A stretch of 64,000 nt of DNA from Oscillospiraceae bacterium (GCA_910574935.1 CAJTCU010000009.1:1-64000), one strand, 5' to 3'; counted from the first letter of the stretch, positions 7,994 through 17,122 are shown. The notes: a model not told the origin generated them from the letters alone. Numbers and translations are program-made.

Positions 7994-9295
7994 TCATATC
8001 TTCCGCTTGTCAATGACGCGTACGGCCTTACCCTCGCTGCGGACAATTGATTTGGGCGCCACCAGGGTTACCCGGGCAGTGAGGCCCAGCATAGAGCGCA
8101 GACCTTCCACCAGCTCCTTCTGGCGGGCGGCGACGTCGCCCAGGTTGTCTGTGAACATCTCGGGGGTCATCTCCACCTGCACATCCAGGGTATCTGTATT
8201 CTTTACCCGGTCCACCACAATCTGGTAGTTGGCCGGATAGCCGTGATTCAACAGCACGGTCTCGATCTGAGACGGGAACACATTCACGCCCCGGATAATC
8301 AGCATATCGTCCGTACGGCCCTGGGGCTTGGTCATCTTTACATGAGTACGCCCACAGGGGCAGGGCTCTCGGGTAAGCGTGCAAATATCTCGGGTACGGT
8401 AACGCAGCAGCGGGAACGCCTTTTTGGTGATGGAGGTAAATACCAGCTCGCCCTGGCTGCCCTCTGGCAGCACCTCGCCGGTCTCGGGGTCAATGATCTC
8501 GGCGATAAAGTGGTCCTCGTTGATATGCATACCAGTCTGAGCACTGCACTCAAAGGAGACCCCTGGACCCGAAAGCTCAGTGAGGCCGTAAATATCATAG
8601 GCCTTAATACCCAGGGTCTGCTCAATATCCCGGCGCATCTCCTGGCTCCAGGCCTCAGCGCCAAAGATGCCGGCCTTTAGCGGAATGTCGTCAGGTCCTA
8701 GGCCCATTTCCTTCATCGTCTCGCCAATATAGGCCGCGTAGGAGGGGGTACAGCAGAGAATGGTGGCCGATAGATCCTGAATAAACATAATTTGCCGCTC
8801 TGTGTTGCCAGAGGAGGTGGGAATGGTCAGACAGCCCACCTTGTGGCTGCCTCCGTTCAGGCCTGGGCCACCGGTGAATAAGCCGTAGCCATAAGAGACC
8901 TGGCACACATCTTCATTGGTACCACCCGCCGCCATGATAGCCCGGGCGCAGCAGTCCTCCCATAGGTCAATATCCGCCTGGGTGTAAAAGGCTACCACCC
9001 GCTTACCCGTGGTGCCGCTGGTGGACTGAATGCGTACGCAGTCCTTCAAGGGTACGCCCAATAGGCCGTATGGATAGGCCTCCCGCAGGTCCGCTTTAGC
9101 AATAAACGGCAGCTTATAGAGGTCGTCCGAGGACTTCACGTCAGCAGGAGTCAGGCCCTTCTCCTCCATCTTTTTGCGGTAATAGGGCACATTGTCCCAC
9201 ACATGGCGCACCTGTTCTACCAGGCGCTGGTCCTGTATGGCCTTGATTTGTTCCCGGGAGGCGCACTCCATCTCGGGCTGGTAATACCTTTCCAT
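7994..9295 (-). CDS. paaK: Phenylacetate-CoA ligase (AMP-forming)
   Basis: 433 aa, the usual family length. The adenylation loop STSGTTGKRVV is at residues 91-101, and YGLTELSGPGV marks the acyl-adenylate pocket. RTDDMLIIRGVNVFPSQIE marks the hinge and C-terminal domain. In anaerobes this enzyme interconverts arylacetates and arylacetyl-CoA. With the iorAB genes upstream it would work in the fermentative direction, making ATP from arylacetyl-CoA, or in activation of arylacetates. The IorAB product feeds this enzyme directly, which fits the gene order. Confidence 0.92.
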   Translation of the reverse strand: MERYYQPEMECASREQIKAIQDQRLVEQVRHVWDNVPYYRKKMEEKGLTPADVKSSDDLYKLPFIAKADLREAYPYGLLGVPLKDCVRIQSTSGTTGKRVVAFYTQADIDLWEDCCARAIMAAGGTNEDVCQVSYGYGLFTGGPGLNGGSHKVGCLTIPTSSGNTERQIMFIQDLSATILCCTPSYAAYIGETMKEMGLGPDDIPLKAGIFGAEAWSQEMRRDIEQTLGIKAYDIYGLTELSGPGVSFECSAQTGMHINEDHFIAEIIDPETGEVLPEGSQGELVFTSITKKAFPLLRYRTRDICTLTREPCPCGRTHVKMTKPQGRTDDMLIIRGVNVFPSQIETVLLNHGYPANYQIVVDRVKNTDTLDVQVEMTPEMFTDNLGDVAARQKELVEGLRSMLGLTARVTLVAPKSIVRSEGKAVRVIDKRKI

Positions 9296-9314
9296 AGGGT
9301 TCAGTCCTTTCGGT

Positions 9315-9343
9315 TATATAGAATTTCTGGCGTATGCCAGCAA
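9315..9343 (-). promoter_or_regulatory. Possible internal promoter for paaK
   Basis: On the minus strand TTGCTG and TATATA are 17 nt apart in the 113-nt gap before paaK, the only sizeable gap in the cluster. An upstream hairpin with AACGC/GCGTT arms could attenuate read-through. Both assignments are tentative. Confidence 0.4.
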
Positions 9344-9408
9344 AACACAATCGCAAATAAGTATTCTTCCACCCGCGTTCCATGGGGCAAAACGCTTTTG
9401 CGCGGCGT

Positions 9409-9933
9409 TTAAAAATGGTTGTAGAACACCGTCTCCTCCAGGGGCTTTTTATCTCTATGGCGGGGATTTGGGGCGGCGTCCGGGGCCGGGTAGCCCATGG
9501 CCAGCAGGCTGACGGGCTCCCAATCCTCCGGCAGTTGGAACTCCTCCCGCACCGCCTCGGGGATAAAATGCATCACCCAAGTGGAGCCCACCCCCAGGCT
9601 GGCCGCTGCCAGCATCATATGCGTCGTCACAATGGCAGCGTCAATGTCCCCGCTGGGCTTACCATCATATCCGCGCTTCCAGCATTCGCCGGTGTCGCAG
9701 CAGGTGAGAATGGCCAAGGGGGCGTTAAAGTGGCAGTGGGTGCACCGGCGGTATTTTTCCAAAGCCTCCGGCGACTGAATCACCAGCACCCGCTGGGGCT
9801 GCAAATTACAGGCCGTGGGGGCTGTTTGTCCAGCCCGCAGAATAATGTCCAGCTTTTCCGGTTCCACCGGCCGGTCCTCGAAGCCGCGCACGGAAAAACG
9901 GTTCTGGACTAATTTTAGAAAGTCCATATCCAT
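9409..9933 (-). CDS. Nitroreductase-family flavoprotein
   Basis: 174 aa. The FMN-binding start FLKLVQNRFSVRGFEDRPV carries the family RxSxR pattern, and APTACNLQPQRVLVI follows at the position of the usual APSAxNxQPW segment. The C-terminal part has SLGVGSTWV and LLAMGYP. The extra cysteines in the middle (CTHCH, TCCDTGEC) are notable for so short a member. It probably reduces a nitro, enoate or quinone-like substrate with NAD(P)H. Its place between iorB and paaK suggests a role in aromatic acid metabolism; the substrate is unknown. Confidence 0.88.
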   Translation of the reverse strand: MDMDFLKLVQNRFSVRGFEDRPVEPEKLDIILRAGQTAPTACNLQPQRVLVIQSPEALEKYRRCTHCHFNAPLAILTCCDTGECWKRGYDGKPSGDIDAAIVTTHMMLAAASLGVGSTWVMHFIPEAVREEFQLPEDWEPVSLLAMGYPAPDAAPNPRHRDKKPLEETVFYNHF

Positions 9934-9943
9934 CTGTCTTTTC

Positions 9944-10132
9944 CTACCTTTCCTCCAAAAACTTCAGCGCCCGGGCCACGCCCAAAGAGTGGGGGCCAAA
10001 GCCGAAAAGTCCCATGAAACTGTACCCGCCGGAGTGGAAAACGGCGGTAGGGCTTAGGGCGCTCATGAACTTCAAAATGACAAAAAGCACTGTTAGAGCT
10101 AGCGTAAGGACCCAAAGGCGGTCAACGCACAC
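9944..10132 (-). CDS. Small membrane protein, unknown
   Basis: 62 codons from a GTG at 10132, with no convincing ribosome site. One hydrophobic segment (LWVLTLALTVLFVILKF) is followed by a glycine-rich amphipathic stretch. It fits neatly between iorB (15 nt) and the nitroreductase gene (10 nt), and its stop region carries the nitroreductase ribosome site. I recognise no family. It could be a short translated spacer only. Confidence 0.4.
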   Translation of the reverse strand: MCVDRLWVLTLALTVLFVILKFMSALSPTAVFHSGGYSFMGLFGFGPHSLGVARALKFLEER

Positions 10133-10147
10133 AATACAATATAATCT

Positions 10148-10732
10148 TCATAGGCGGTTTGCCCCCTGCCCTAGGGCAAAAGCCTTGCGGTTGAGATCCA
10201 GAAACTTCACCGGCACACAGGCCCCAATGGCCTCCTGCCAAGCGCTTTCTGGGAAGTCAAAATAGTGGCTAAGCCGCCCCAGCAGCACCAGGTTTACGGC
10301 CTTGGCGCTGCCTGCCTCCTCGGCCAAAGAGAGGCAATCAATAGCGTCCACCTGGGCTCCAGCGGATGTCATTTTATCCACCAGGTTCTCTGGGTACACA
10401 GCAGTGCCGGTAATCACCGGCATGGGGTCAATTTGCTGGGTATTGGTAACCACTCGGCCGGCCGGCTTTAGGTATTCCAGCCAGCGGGCGGCCTCCAACA
10501 GCTCAAAGGAGACAATGGCGTCCGCTTGGCCCTTGTCAATGACCGGCGAGGCCACTCGATCCCCGTACCGCACAAAGGTGACTACACTGCCCCCCCGCTG
10601 GCTCATGCCGTGGACTTCGGAAACCTTTACGTCATAGCCCTGTTCCAGCAGCAGATGGCCCAAAAGCTTACTGGCCAGCAAAGACCCCTGGCCCCCTACG
10701 CCGACAATCATGATATTTTTCGTTTCCATCAT
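10148..10732 (-). CDS. iorB: Indolepyruvate:ferredoxin oxidoreductase, beta subunit
   Basis: 194 aa. The N-terminal nucleotide-loop IMIVGVGGQGSLLASKLLG and the SEVHGMSQRGGSVVT segment are hallmarks of the gamma-type 2-oxoacid oxidoreductase domain in IorB. With IorA it converts arylpyruvates (indolepyruvate, phenylpyruvate, hydroxyphenylpyruvate) and CoA to arylacetyl-CoA and CO2, reducing ferredoxin. The start overlaps the iorA stop (ATGA type), so the two subunits are translationally coupled. A second in-frame ATG one codon later is also possible. Confidence 0.93.
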   Translation of the reverse strand: MMETKNIMIVGVGGQGSLLASKLLGHLLLEQGYDVKVSEVHGMSQRGGSVVTFVRYGDRVASPVIDKGQADAIVSFELLEAARWLEYLKPAGRVVTNTQQIDPMPVITGTAVYPENLVDKMTSAGAQVDAIDCLSLAEEAGSAKAVNLVLLGRLSHYFDFPESAWQEAIGACVPVKFLDLNRKAFALGQGANRL

Positions 10733-12483
10733 TGGCCCTCCTTCAACGCGTCGAACTTACACAGCTGTCCGCAGACCCCGCAGCCCACGCACTGGGTGGC
10801 GTCCACAACGGCAACGGCCCTGCCATCCGCTTTCCCTTTCCGAATGGAGATGGCCGGACAGCCGATCTTCATGCAGGCCTTACAGCCCTTGCACGTTTCC
10901 GGGTTTACAAAGAGGGCGGGCTGGCGCTTTACATGTTTCAACAGGGCGCAGGGCCGCCGGGAGATGATTACTGAGAGCTCCGGCGCGGCCAGCTCCTCTT
11001 CCACTGCCGTCTTACAGGCGGCCAGGTTGTAAGGATCCACTACTCGCACCCGGTTAATGCCCATGGCCCGGCACAGGGCCTCCAGGTCGATCTTTCCCGC
11101 CGGGTCTCCCCTCAGGTTAAAGCCGGTGGTGGGGTTCTGCTGGTGGCCAGTCATGCCAGTGATGGAGTTGTCCAGAATAATCACCGTGGAGCCCGACTGG
11201 TTATAGGCCGCGTTAGCCAGGCCCGTCATGCCCGAGTGCACAAAGGTGGAGTCGCCAATCACGGCCACCGCGCGGCCCTGGCTCTCTTTGCCCAGCGCCT
11301 TGTTAAAGCCGTGCAGGCCACTGATGGATGCCCCCATGCACAGGGTCATGTCCATAGCTGAGAGAGGCGGCATGGCCCCCAAGGTGTAGCAGCCAATGTC
11401 TCCCAGCACTGTACACTTTGCCTGGGCCAAGGTATAAAACAATCCCCTATGGGGGCACCCGGCGCACATTACCGGCGGGCGGCTGGGCAGCGGCTCTTCC
11501 AGGGCTTGGCCGGCGGGAACCGGCAGGCCAAGCTTTTCGGCGATAAGGTTCTGGCTCAGCTCCCCGGTCAGGGGGAACACGTCCTTGCCGGAAAGGGCCA
11601 GACCCAAGCCCCGGCAGTAGTCCTCAATAAAGGAATCGCCCTCTTCCACTACCACCAGCAGGTTCACCTTTGCGGCGAAGTTCTTGATTAAGGTCTCAGG
11701 CAGGGGCCAGACCATGCCCAGCTTCAACACAGGGAACTTCTCTCCGCAGGCCTCTTTCACGTACTGATAGCAGGTGCTGGACGCAATAATGCCCACGCGC
11801 CGGTCTTTGCCCTCCTCCTCTCGATTGATGGGGGCGGACTCGGCCCACTGAGCCAAATCCTTTAGCCGTGCTTCCACTACTGGGTGCCGGCGCACCGCAT
11901 TAGCGGGGGCCATTACGTACTTTTGGGGATTCTTCTCATAGGGGCGAGAGGTGGGCCGCAGGCGCTCTCCCAGCTCCGTCACGGATTGAGAGTGGGCCAC
12001 CCGGGTGCACATTTTCAGCAGCACGGGGGTGTCGAACTTCTCTGAGAGCTCATAGGCCAGCTTGGTAAAGGCCAGGGCTTCGGCAGAGTCAGAGGGCTCC
12101 AGCATCGGCAGTTTGGCGGCCTTGGCGTAGTGGCGGGAGTCCTGCTCGTTCTGGGAGGAGTGCATGGCCGGGTCGTCGGCCACAGCAATGACCAGCCCCC
12201 CATTGACCCCAGTATAGCTCATGGTAAAGAGAGGGTCGGCCGCCACGTTCAAACCCACATGCTTCATGGCGCAAAAGGAGCGGCGCCCAGCCAGGCTGGC
12301 CCCAAAGGCAGTCTCCATAGCCACCTTTTCGTTGGGAGCCCACTCACAGTAGATTTCGGGAAACTTAGCAGCCTCCTCTGTAATTTCTGTGCTGGGAGTT
12401 CCGGGGTAGCTGGAGGCCACTGTACAACCTGCCTCAAACAGTCCCCGGGCCACCGCGGCATTTCCCAAGATCAATTTTTTCAT
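10729..12483 (-). CDS. iorA: Indolepyruvate:ferredoxin oxidoreductase, alpha subunit
   Basis: 584 aa, normal length. An N-terminal pyrimidine-binding domain starts GNAAVARGLFEAGC and includes SSYPGTPSTEI. The thiamine-diphosphate domain follows with GDIGCYTLGAMPPL and GDSTFVHSGMTGL. The last 60 residues hold two ferredoxin-type clusters, CKGCKACMKIGCP and CVGCGVCGQLCKF. Together with IorB it oxidises aromatic 2-oxoacids from Trp, Phe and Tyr. A GGAGGT site lies 11 nt before the ATG. Confidence 0.95.
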   Translation of the reverse strand: MKKLILGNAAVARGLFEAGCTVASSYPGTPSTEITEEAAKFPEIYCEWAPNEKVAMETAFGASLAGRRSFCAMKHVGLNVAADPLFTMSYTGVNGGLVIAVADDPAMHSSQNEQDSRHYAKAAKLPMLEPSDSAEALAFTKLAYELSEKFDTPVLLKMCTRVAHSQSVTELGERLRPTSRPYEKNPQKYVMAPANAVRRHPVVEARLKDLAQWAESAPINREEEGKDRRVGIIASSTCYQYVKEACGEKFPVLKLGMVWPLPETLIKNFAAKVNLLVVVEEGDSFIEDYCRGLGLALSGKDVFPLTGELSQNLIAEKLGLPVPAGQALEEPLPSRPPVMCAGCPHRGLFYTLAQAKCTVLGDIGCYTLGAMPPLSAMDMTLCMGASISGLHGFNKALGKESQGRAVAVIGDSTFVHSGMTGLANAAYNQSGSTVIILDNSITGMTGHQQNPTTGFNLRGDPAGKIDLEALCRAMGINRVRVVDPYNLAACKTAVEEELAAPELSVIISRRPCALLKHVKRQPALFVNPETCKGCKACMKIGCPAISIRKGKADGRAVAVVDATQCVGCGVCGQLCKFDALKEGQ

Positions 12484-12518
12484 AGAATATGTACCTCCAA
12501 ATGGTAATGAGCGGTGGG

Positions 12519-12725
12519 TCAGTCCGTCTTTTGGAACCGCACGGTCTGCTCTTTCATAGATATTTTTTCCACCTGCCAGCCGTATCCGGCCAGCTCTTTT
12601 TTATATTTTAAGAAGGAATGGTCCAGCGGGACCCCGGCAATGCGGCCGATCTCCGCAAAGCTTAGCGAAAGCCAAGGCCCCGGGGCCCTTTGCAGATATT
12701 CCCAAAGGGGGGTATATTTGCTCAT
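12519..12725 (-). CDS. Small DUF7662-like protein
   Basis: 68 aa. It has the pattern KYTPLWEYL, then SFAEIGRIAGVPLDHSFLKYKKEL and a C-terminal KISMKEQTVRF strand, resembling the DUF7662 family of small proteins, often found alone or fused to restriction-related genes. No catalytic residues are evident. The ribosome site is weak (AAGAAAAGCGG). It lies 12 nt after the Dabb gene and 35 nt before iorA, so it is probably translated from the same mRNA. Its role in the cluster is unknown. Confidence 0.7.
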   Translation of the reverse strand: MSKYTPLWEYLQRAPGPWLSLSFAEIGRIAGVPLDHSFLKYKKELAGYGWQVEKISMKEQTVRFQKTD

Positions 12726-12737
12726 AGGCCGCTTTTC

Positions 12738-13028
12738 TTAAAATTCGTAGTCGATGCAGGCCCGGCTCTCCCGGATGCCGCCCACGAATTTTCCAAACTC
12801 CACGTGCTCGGGGCTCACCTGGTAGGCATTCAAGCCGTCCAGGGAGTGAAAGTCAAAGATAAGGGCCACGTCGTAGTTGGCGTTGGGCGCACCCTGGGTA
12901 CAGCGCACTACCCGACCGCTTTGGACGGCGGAAAGCTTGCAGAGCTCCTCTCCCCGGCTCAGAAATTCGGCAATATTTGCCTCTTTGTTCTCTTCCTTTA
13001 ACGAAAACATGCAGATATGGCGTATCAT
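12738..13028 (-). CDS. Dabb (stress-responsive alpha/beta barrel) protein
   Basis: 96 aa, the single-domain size of the family. It begins MIRHICMFSLK, the usual histidine-containing first strand, and includes YDVALIFDFHSLDGLNAYQVSPEHVEF, the Dabb core. Members form dimeric ferredoxin-like barrels and include a few polyketide/olivetolic acid cyclases, but most have no known substrate. Its position between an acyl-CoA ligase and the iorAB genes hints at an aromatic or acyl substrate. Confidence 0.88.
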   Translation of the reverse strand: MIRHICMFSLKEENKEANIAEFLSRGEELCKLSAVQSGRVVRCTQGAPNANYDVALIFDFHSLDGLNAYQVSPEHVEFGKFVGGIRESRACIDYEF

Positions 13029-13075
13029 GATTTTCCTCCAAAAAGCGAATATATTTCTATGTTCTCCACCCGGTT

Positions 13076-14710
13076 TTATCCCCTGTTCTGAGCTTCCACC
13101 AGCCGCACGCCACAGTACTGCTCCCGCAGCTTGGGCTTTTCGATTTTTCCAGTGGCGTTGCGGGGCACTGGGGCAAAGAGGATCTTCCGGGGCCGCTTAT
13201 ACCTGGGCAGGCCTTCGCAGAAGCGAAGGATCTCCTCTTCGGTACAGCTCTCCCCCTCTTTGATCTGGATGATGGCTGCCGCGATCTCCCCCAGCCGCTG
13301 GTCCGGCAGGCCAATGACCGCCACGTCGTGGACCTTGGGGCACCCGGCCAAAAAGGCCTCTATCTGTACTGGGTACAGGTTTTCTCCGCCGGAGATGACC
13401 ACGTCCTTCTTCCGGTCCACCAGGAAGATAAAGCCATCCTGGTCCTGTTGGGCCATGTCACCGGTGTGCAGCCAGCCATTTTCCAGCACCTGTTTGGTGG
13501 CCTCTGGGTCGTGGTAATAGCCAACCATCACCCCGCCGCCCTTTACGCACAGCTCACCCACCTGGCCCTGCTCCACGGACTGGCCCTGTTCATCCACAAT
13601 CTTCACCTTCCAGCCATAGCCGGGCACCCCGATGGCTCCCACCTTGTGGGGGTTCTCCACCCCCAGATGCACACAGCCTGGGCCGGTGGACTCGGACAAT
13701 CCGTAGTTGGTATCATATTTATGGTGAGGGAAATAACTCCACCAGTGCTTCACCAAACTGGGCGGCACTGGCTGGGCCCCTATGTGCATCAGCCGCCACT
13801 GAGAGAGCTGGTAGTCAGCAAGCTTTATCTCCTCTCGGTCCAGGGCCGCCAGCAGGTCCTGGGCCCAGGGCACCAGCAGCCAGACGATGGTGCAGCCCTC
13901 TGAAGAGACCGCCTCCAAAATAGCCCGGGGGCTGTTGCCCTTCAGCAGCACAGCCTTTCCCCCGGTAAACAGAGAGCCAAACCAGTGCATTTTGGCGCCG
14001 GTGTGGTACAGAGGCGGAATACACAGGAACACATCCTCGTGGGTAGTCTCGTGGTGCAGGGCCTCCATGCGGGCAGACTGCATCAGCGCCGAGTGCCGCA
14101 GCAAAATGGCCTTGGGAAAGCCCGTGGTGCCGGAAGAATAGTAAATAGCCGCTTCGTCCTCGTCATCAATAAGCACCTTAGGCGGGGCGCTGGAGCAGTT
14201 TGCGGCGGCCCTGTGATAGTCCTCCCCAAAGGAGGGGCAGGCGTCGCCCACAAAGAACAGCAGACGGTCCTGAGACATAGTGGCAGCGATAGACTCTACC
14301 CGGCCGATAAACTCGGGACCAAAGAAAAGAATGTCCGCGTCGGCCAAGCGCACACAGTAGTCAATCTCCTCGGCCGTATAGCGAAAATTTAGGGGCACGG
14401 CCACCGCTCCGGTTTTCAGAATGCCAAAATAAATAGGCAGCCATTCCAGGCAGTTCATTAATAGAAGGGCCACCTTCTGGCCCTTTCGGATCCCCCGGCT
14501 GAGCAGCAGATTTGCCACCCGGTTGGCCTTTTCGTCAAATACGGACCAGGTGATCTCTCTCCGGTAAGGGGCCGGGCCGCCAGGCTGTATCAGTTCATAT
14601 TCCCGCCAGGTCACCCGCCGGGGCTCCTGTATCTCAGGGTTGATCTCCACCAGGGCGGTTTGCGGGCCATAAAGTTTACTATTTCGTTCAAGTAGATCCG
14701 TAATAGGCAT
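13076..14710 (-). CDS. Acyl-CoA synthetase (ANL superfamily, fatty/aryl acid-CoA ligase type)
   Basis: 544 aa from the ATG at 14710, which has AGAGGAG 8 nt upstream; a GTG three codons earlier would lie on the ribosome site. The phosphate loop IYYSSGTTGFPKAI, the NYGLSESTGPG motif, the hinge DRKKDVVISGGENLYP and the C-terminal lysine in RNATGKIEKPKL show a complete AMP-forming ligase. It resembles medium-chain or substituted-acid-CoA ligases; the substrate is not deducible. As first gene after a strong promoter it heads the cluster that contains iorAB and paaK, giving the operon two distinct acid-CoA ligases. Confidence 0.92.
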   Translation of the reverse strand: MPITDLLERNSKLYGPQTALVEINPEIQEPRRVTWREYELIQPGGPAPYRREITWSVFDEKANRVANLLLSRGIRKGQKVALLLMNCLEWLPIYFGILKTGAVAVPLNFRYTAEEIDYCVRLADADILFFGPEFIGRVESIAATMSQDRLLFFVGDACPSFGEDYHRAAANCSSAPPKVLIDDEDEAAIYYSSGTTGFPKAILLRHSALMQSARMEALHHETTHEDVFLCIPPLYHTGAKMHWFGSLFTGGKAVLLKGNSPRAILEAVSSEGCTIVWLLVPWAQDLLAALDREEIKLADYQLSQWRLMHIGAQPVPPSLVKHWWSYFPHHKYDTNYGLSESTGPGCVHLGVENPHKVGAIGVPGYGWKVKIVDEQGQSVEQGQVGELCVKGGGVMVGYYHDPEATKQVLENGWLHTGDMAQQDQDGFIFLVDRKKDVVISGGENLYPVQIEAFLAGCPKVHDVAVIGLPDQRLGEIAAAIIQIKEGESCTEEEILRFCEGLPRYKRPRKILFAPVPRNATGKIEKPKLREQYCGVRLVEAQNRG

Positions 14711-14881
14711 GGCGGTCACTCCTCTTGACCTGTGGGGTGCTAATGCGTTAAATGAGCAAAACGCAAAAAGCCCTTTCCCGCCAGATCATCGTTTTATGCA
14801 AATCATCTAGAATCTTGTGGGAAACACCGGGAATTTCTCCTCTGTCCCGGCAGTTCTACAAAATACACGCATTGCTTGTAC

Positions 14882-14910
14882 ATTATATCTTGTTTTTTTG
14901 TTAAAGTCAA
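14882..14910 (-). promoter_or_regulatory. Main promoter of the aromatic-acid cluster
   Basis: On the minus strand TTGACT (14905-14910) and TATAAT (14882-14887) are separated by 17 nt. The transcript would start near 14875 and carry a leader of about 165 nt with a hairpin (CCGGGA/TCCCGG arms) around 14820-14860. No known riboswitch was recognised there. Confidence 0.85.
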
Positions 14911-14989
14911 TAACAGGGTTGGGGCGGAACACGTTGACAAACCAAGGGTCCGGCGGCGGAACTACAAAATTTTTGTTAGGTCCGGTTGC

Positions 14990-15604
14990 CTACACGATCT
15001 CCATCCCCGCCATCTGGGCGATGCCGACCGCCTGGTACCCAGTGATCTTCGCCCCTCTTAGCTCTGCCAGAGTTTCTGACACCACAATCCCGTCTATCTC
15101 ACAGTCTGAGAGGTCCATCCCTTTTAAGGAGGTTCTAAAAAACTCCGCGCCTATCAAACTGACCTCCACAAGCTTTACTTTTTTTAAAACTGCTTGATGA
15201 AAGCTGGCGGAACGGCACCGGGTATCTTGCAGGAGCAAGCCGTCTAACAGGGCCTCGGAAAAATTTGCGTAGCAAAGAGACGAATGCAAAAATTGACATT
15301 GCTTTAATCCTGCCATAGCAAAATTGGCCCCATCCCCTTTGCAGTCACTTACAAGGCATTCCTTCCAGTAACTTTCGCTAAAGCTGAGGTTGGAAAAATC
15401 ACAGTTAACAAACTCACATTGATAAAAATTGGCCCTGGTAAAGTCGCAGCCAGTAAAGCGGCAACGCTCAAAACGCATCTTTTCCAGCTCAATATTTTCA
15501 AAACTCAGCTGGCACAGCGCTTCTCCTTCCAGTTTTGCCGCTCTAATAGAATCACCTGTAAGCTTTGCGGCCTTTACTAGGCTTTTTAAGTCCTGATAAT
15601 TCAT
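14990..15604 (-). CDS. Pentapeptide-repeat protein
   Basis: 204 aa from the ATG at 15604, which has AGGAGG at ideal distance. From about residue 35 the sequence follows five-residue units with central Leu or Phe (for example FERCRFTGCDFTRANF and YQCEFVNCDFSNLSF), the pattern of a right-handed quadrilateral beta helix. No catalytic or membrane part is present. Some relatives bind DNA gyrase and confer quinolone tolerance (Qnr-like), but this protein lacks clear Qnr features, so no function is assigned. It follows the metK terminator region and is probably read separately. Confidence 0.85.
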   Translation of the reverse strand: MNYQDLKSLVKAAKLTGDSIRAAKLEGEALCQLSFENIELEKMRFERCRFTGCDFTRANFYQCEFVNCDFSNLSFSESYWKECLVSDCKGDGANFAMAGLKQCQFLHSSLCYANFSEALLDGLLLQDTRCRSASFHQAVLKKVKLVEVSLIGAEFFRTSLKGMDLSDCEIDGIVVSETLAELRGAKITGYQAVGIAQMAGMEIV

Positions 15605-15616
15605 AATTCCTCCTGT

Positions 15617-15660
15617 AAGGAAACGGCGCATGAAGCCTCTTCTTCATACGCCGTTTCCTT
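15617..15660. terminator. Probable terminator of metK
   Basis: A hairpin of about 19 base pairs (arms AAGGAAACGGCG...ATGAAG and CTTCAT...CGCCGTTTCCTT) follows the metK stop. The T-rich part lies inside the stem end, not after it, so termination may be partial. The ribosome site of the pentapeptide gene starts immediately downstream. Confidence 0.65.
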
Positions 15661-15682
15661 ACTATCTGTTTTGGATAAAATC

Positions 15683-16864
15683 TTATACGTTTTCCACCGC
15701 TTCGCGAAGGGCCTCGGTACGGTTAATCTTTTCCCAAGAAACATCCAGGTCTTCCCGACCCATATGGCCGTAGGCAGCCAGCTGGCGGTAGATGGGGCGG
15801 CGCAAGTCCAGCTCTTTAATAATAGAGGTGGGGCGCAGGTCAAAGACTTTTTTCACCGCCTCGGCCAGACATTCGTCACTAACTGTGCCTGTGCCAAAGG
15901 AATCTACCATAACGGAGACAGGCCGGGCCACGCCAATGGCATAGGCCAGTTCCACTTCTGCCTTGCGGGCCAAACCAGCCGCCACGATGTTTTTGGCCAC
16001 CCAGCGGGCCGCGTAGGCAGCGGAACGATCCACCTTGGTGGGGTCCTTGCCAGAAAATGCCCCGCCGCCGTGCCGGCCATATCCACCGTATGTATCCACA
16101 ATAATCTTACGCCCGGTCAGGCCGCTGTCGCCTACAGGGCCGCCCACCACAAAGCGCCCGGTGGGGTTAATATAAATACGAGTGGCGGAATCCACCAGTT
16201 CAGAGGGGACCACTGGCTTGATCACATGCTTAATCATATCCTTCTTCAGCTTATCCAGCTTCACCGACTCATCGTGCTGGGTGGAGATTACAATGGCATC
16301 AATGCGCTTTACCTGGTCCCCATCATACTCCACAGTCACCTGGGTCTTGCCATCGGGCCTTAGGTACTTCAGCGTGCCGTCCTTGCGCACCTTTGCCAGC
16401 TGCTTGGCCAGCTTGTGGGAAAAGGAAATGGCCATGGGCATATACTCGGGCGTCTCGTCACAGGCGAAACCAAACATCATCCCCTGATCTCCCGCGCCAA
16501 TGAGACTGTTTTCGTCAGTCTCGCCATTTTTCGCCTCTTGAGACTCATTAACACCCATAGCAATGTCCGGGGACTGGGCATCAATGGAGGTTAACACGCC
16601 ACAGGTCGTTCCGTCAAAACCGCACTCCGGGTTGTCGTAGCCGATTTCCTTGACCACCTGGCGGGCCACATTGGCAATGTCCACATAGCAGGTGGTGGAG
16701 ATCTCCCCCATCACATGGATTACGCCGGTAGTCGCTGTGGTCTCACAGGCCACGTGGGCCTGGGGGTCTTGCTGAATAATGGCGTCTAGCACCGCGTCGG
16801 AGATCTGGTCGCATACTTTGTCTGGATGCCCCTCGGTAACGGATTCGGAAGTAAATAGTTTCAT
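15683..16864 (-). CDS. metK: S-adenosylmethionine synthetase
   Basis: 393 aa from the ATG at 16864 (AAAGGGG upstream). The N-terminal [20 protein letters not shown] and the central [12 protein letters not shown] are signature motifs; [19 protein letters not shown] forms the phosphate-binding loop. It makes SAM from methionine and ATP. Expression is controlled by an S-box riboswitch in the leader, so high SAM shuts the gene off. Confidence 0.98.
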   Translation of the reverse strand: MKLFTSESVTEGHPDKVCDQISDAVLDAIIQQDPQAHVACETTATTGVIHVMGEISTTCYVDIANVARQVVKEIGYDNPECGFDGTTCGVLTSIDAQSPDIAMGVNESQEAKNGETDENSLIGAGDQGMMFGFACDETPEYMPMAISFSHKLAKQLAKVRKDGTLKYLRPDGKTQVTVEYDGDQVKRIDAIVISTQHDESVKLDKLKKDMIKHVIKPVVPSELVDSATRIYINPTGRFVVGGPVGDSGLTGRKIIVDTYGGYGRHGGGAFSGKDPTKVDRSAAYAARWVAKNIVAAGLARKAEVELAYAIGVARPVSVMVDSFGTGTVSDECLAEAVKKVFDLRPTSIIKELDLRRPIYRQLAAYGHMGREDLDVSWEKINRTEALREAVENV

Positions 16865-16912
16865 AAATGGATACCCCTTTCTTGGATTTGATGTCAGGAT
16901 AAATCCATACCG

Positions 16913-17075
16913 AAAAATAAGGACCACTCGAAAAACGAGGGTCCTTACTGCGCCTCATCTTTCGGGAGAGTTGCCGTCAGCAGCTCTTATACTCCGCAGG
17001 AATTAGCACCTTGCAGCTCTCGCCACAGGTTGCCGGGCATCATAGGGCCTGTCCCTCCGCCACTCTTGATAAGGA
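16913..17075 (-). promoter_or_regulatory. SAM-I (S-box) riboswitch with terminator, controls metK
   Basis: Read on the minus strand, the aptamer (about 17075 to 16951) starts CTTATCAAGAG, continues GGAGGGACAGGCCCTATGA and CCCGGCAACC, and ends GAAAGATGAG; these are the conserved P1, P2 and kink-turn blocks of the S-box. The expression platform (16947-16913) is a terminator with arms AAGGACC.TCG and CGAG.GGTCCTT followed by ATTTTT. SAM binding should favour the terminator. Confidence 0.95.
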
Positions 17076-17093
17076 TTTATTCTGTTTTTTTGT

Positions 17094-17122
17094 ATTATAG
17101 CATCCCGCGAGCCTGATGTCAA
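17094..17122 (-). promoter_or_regulatory. Promoter of the riboswitch-metK transcript
   Basis: On the minus strand TTGACA (17117-17122) and TATAAT (17094-17099) are exactly 17 nt apart, a perfect consensus. Transcription would start just before the SAM aptamer. Confidence 0.9.

Noticed and set aside
14810-14875. Riboswitch in the leader of the aromatic-acid cluster
   Set aside because: A CCGGGA/TCCCGG hairpin is present but no conserved aptamer blocks were recognised.
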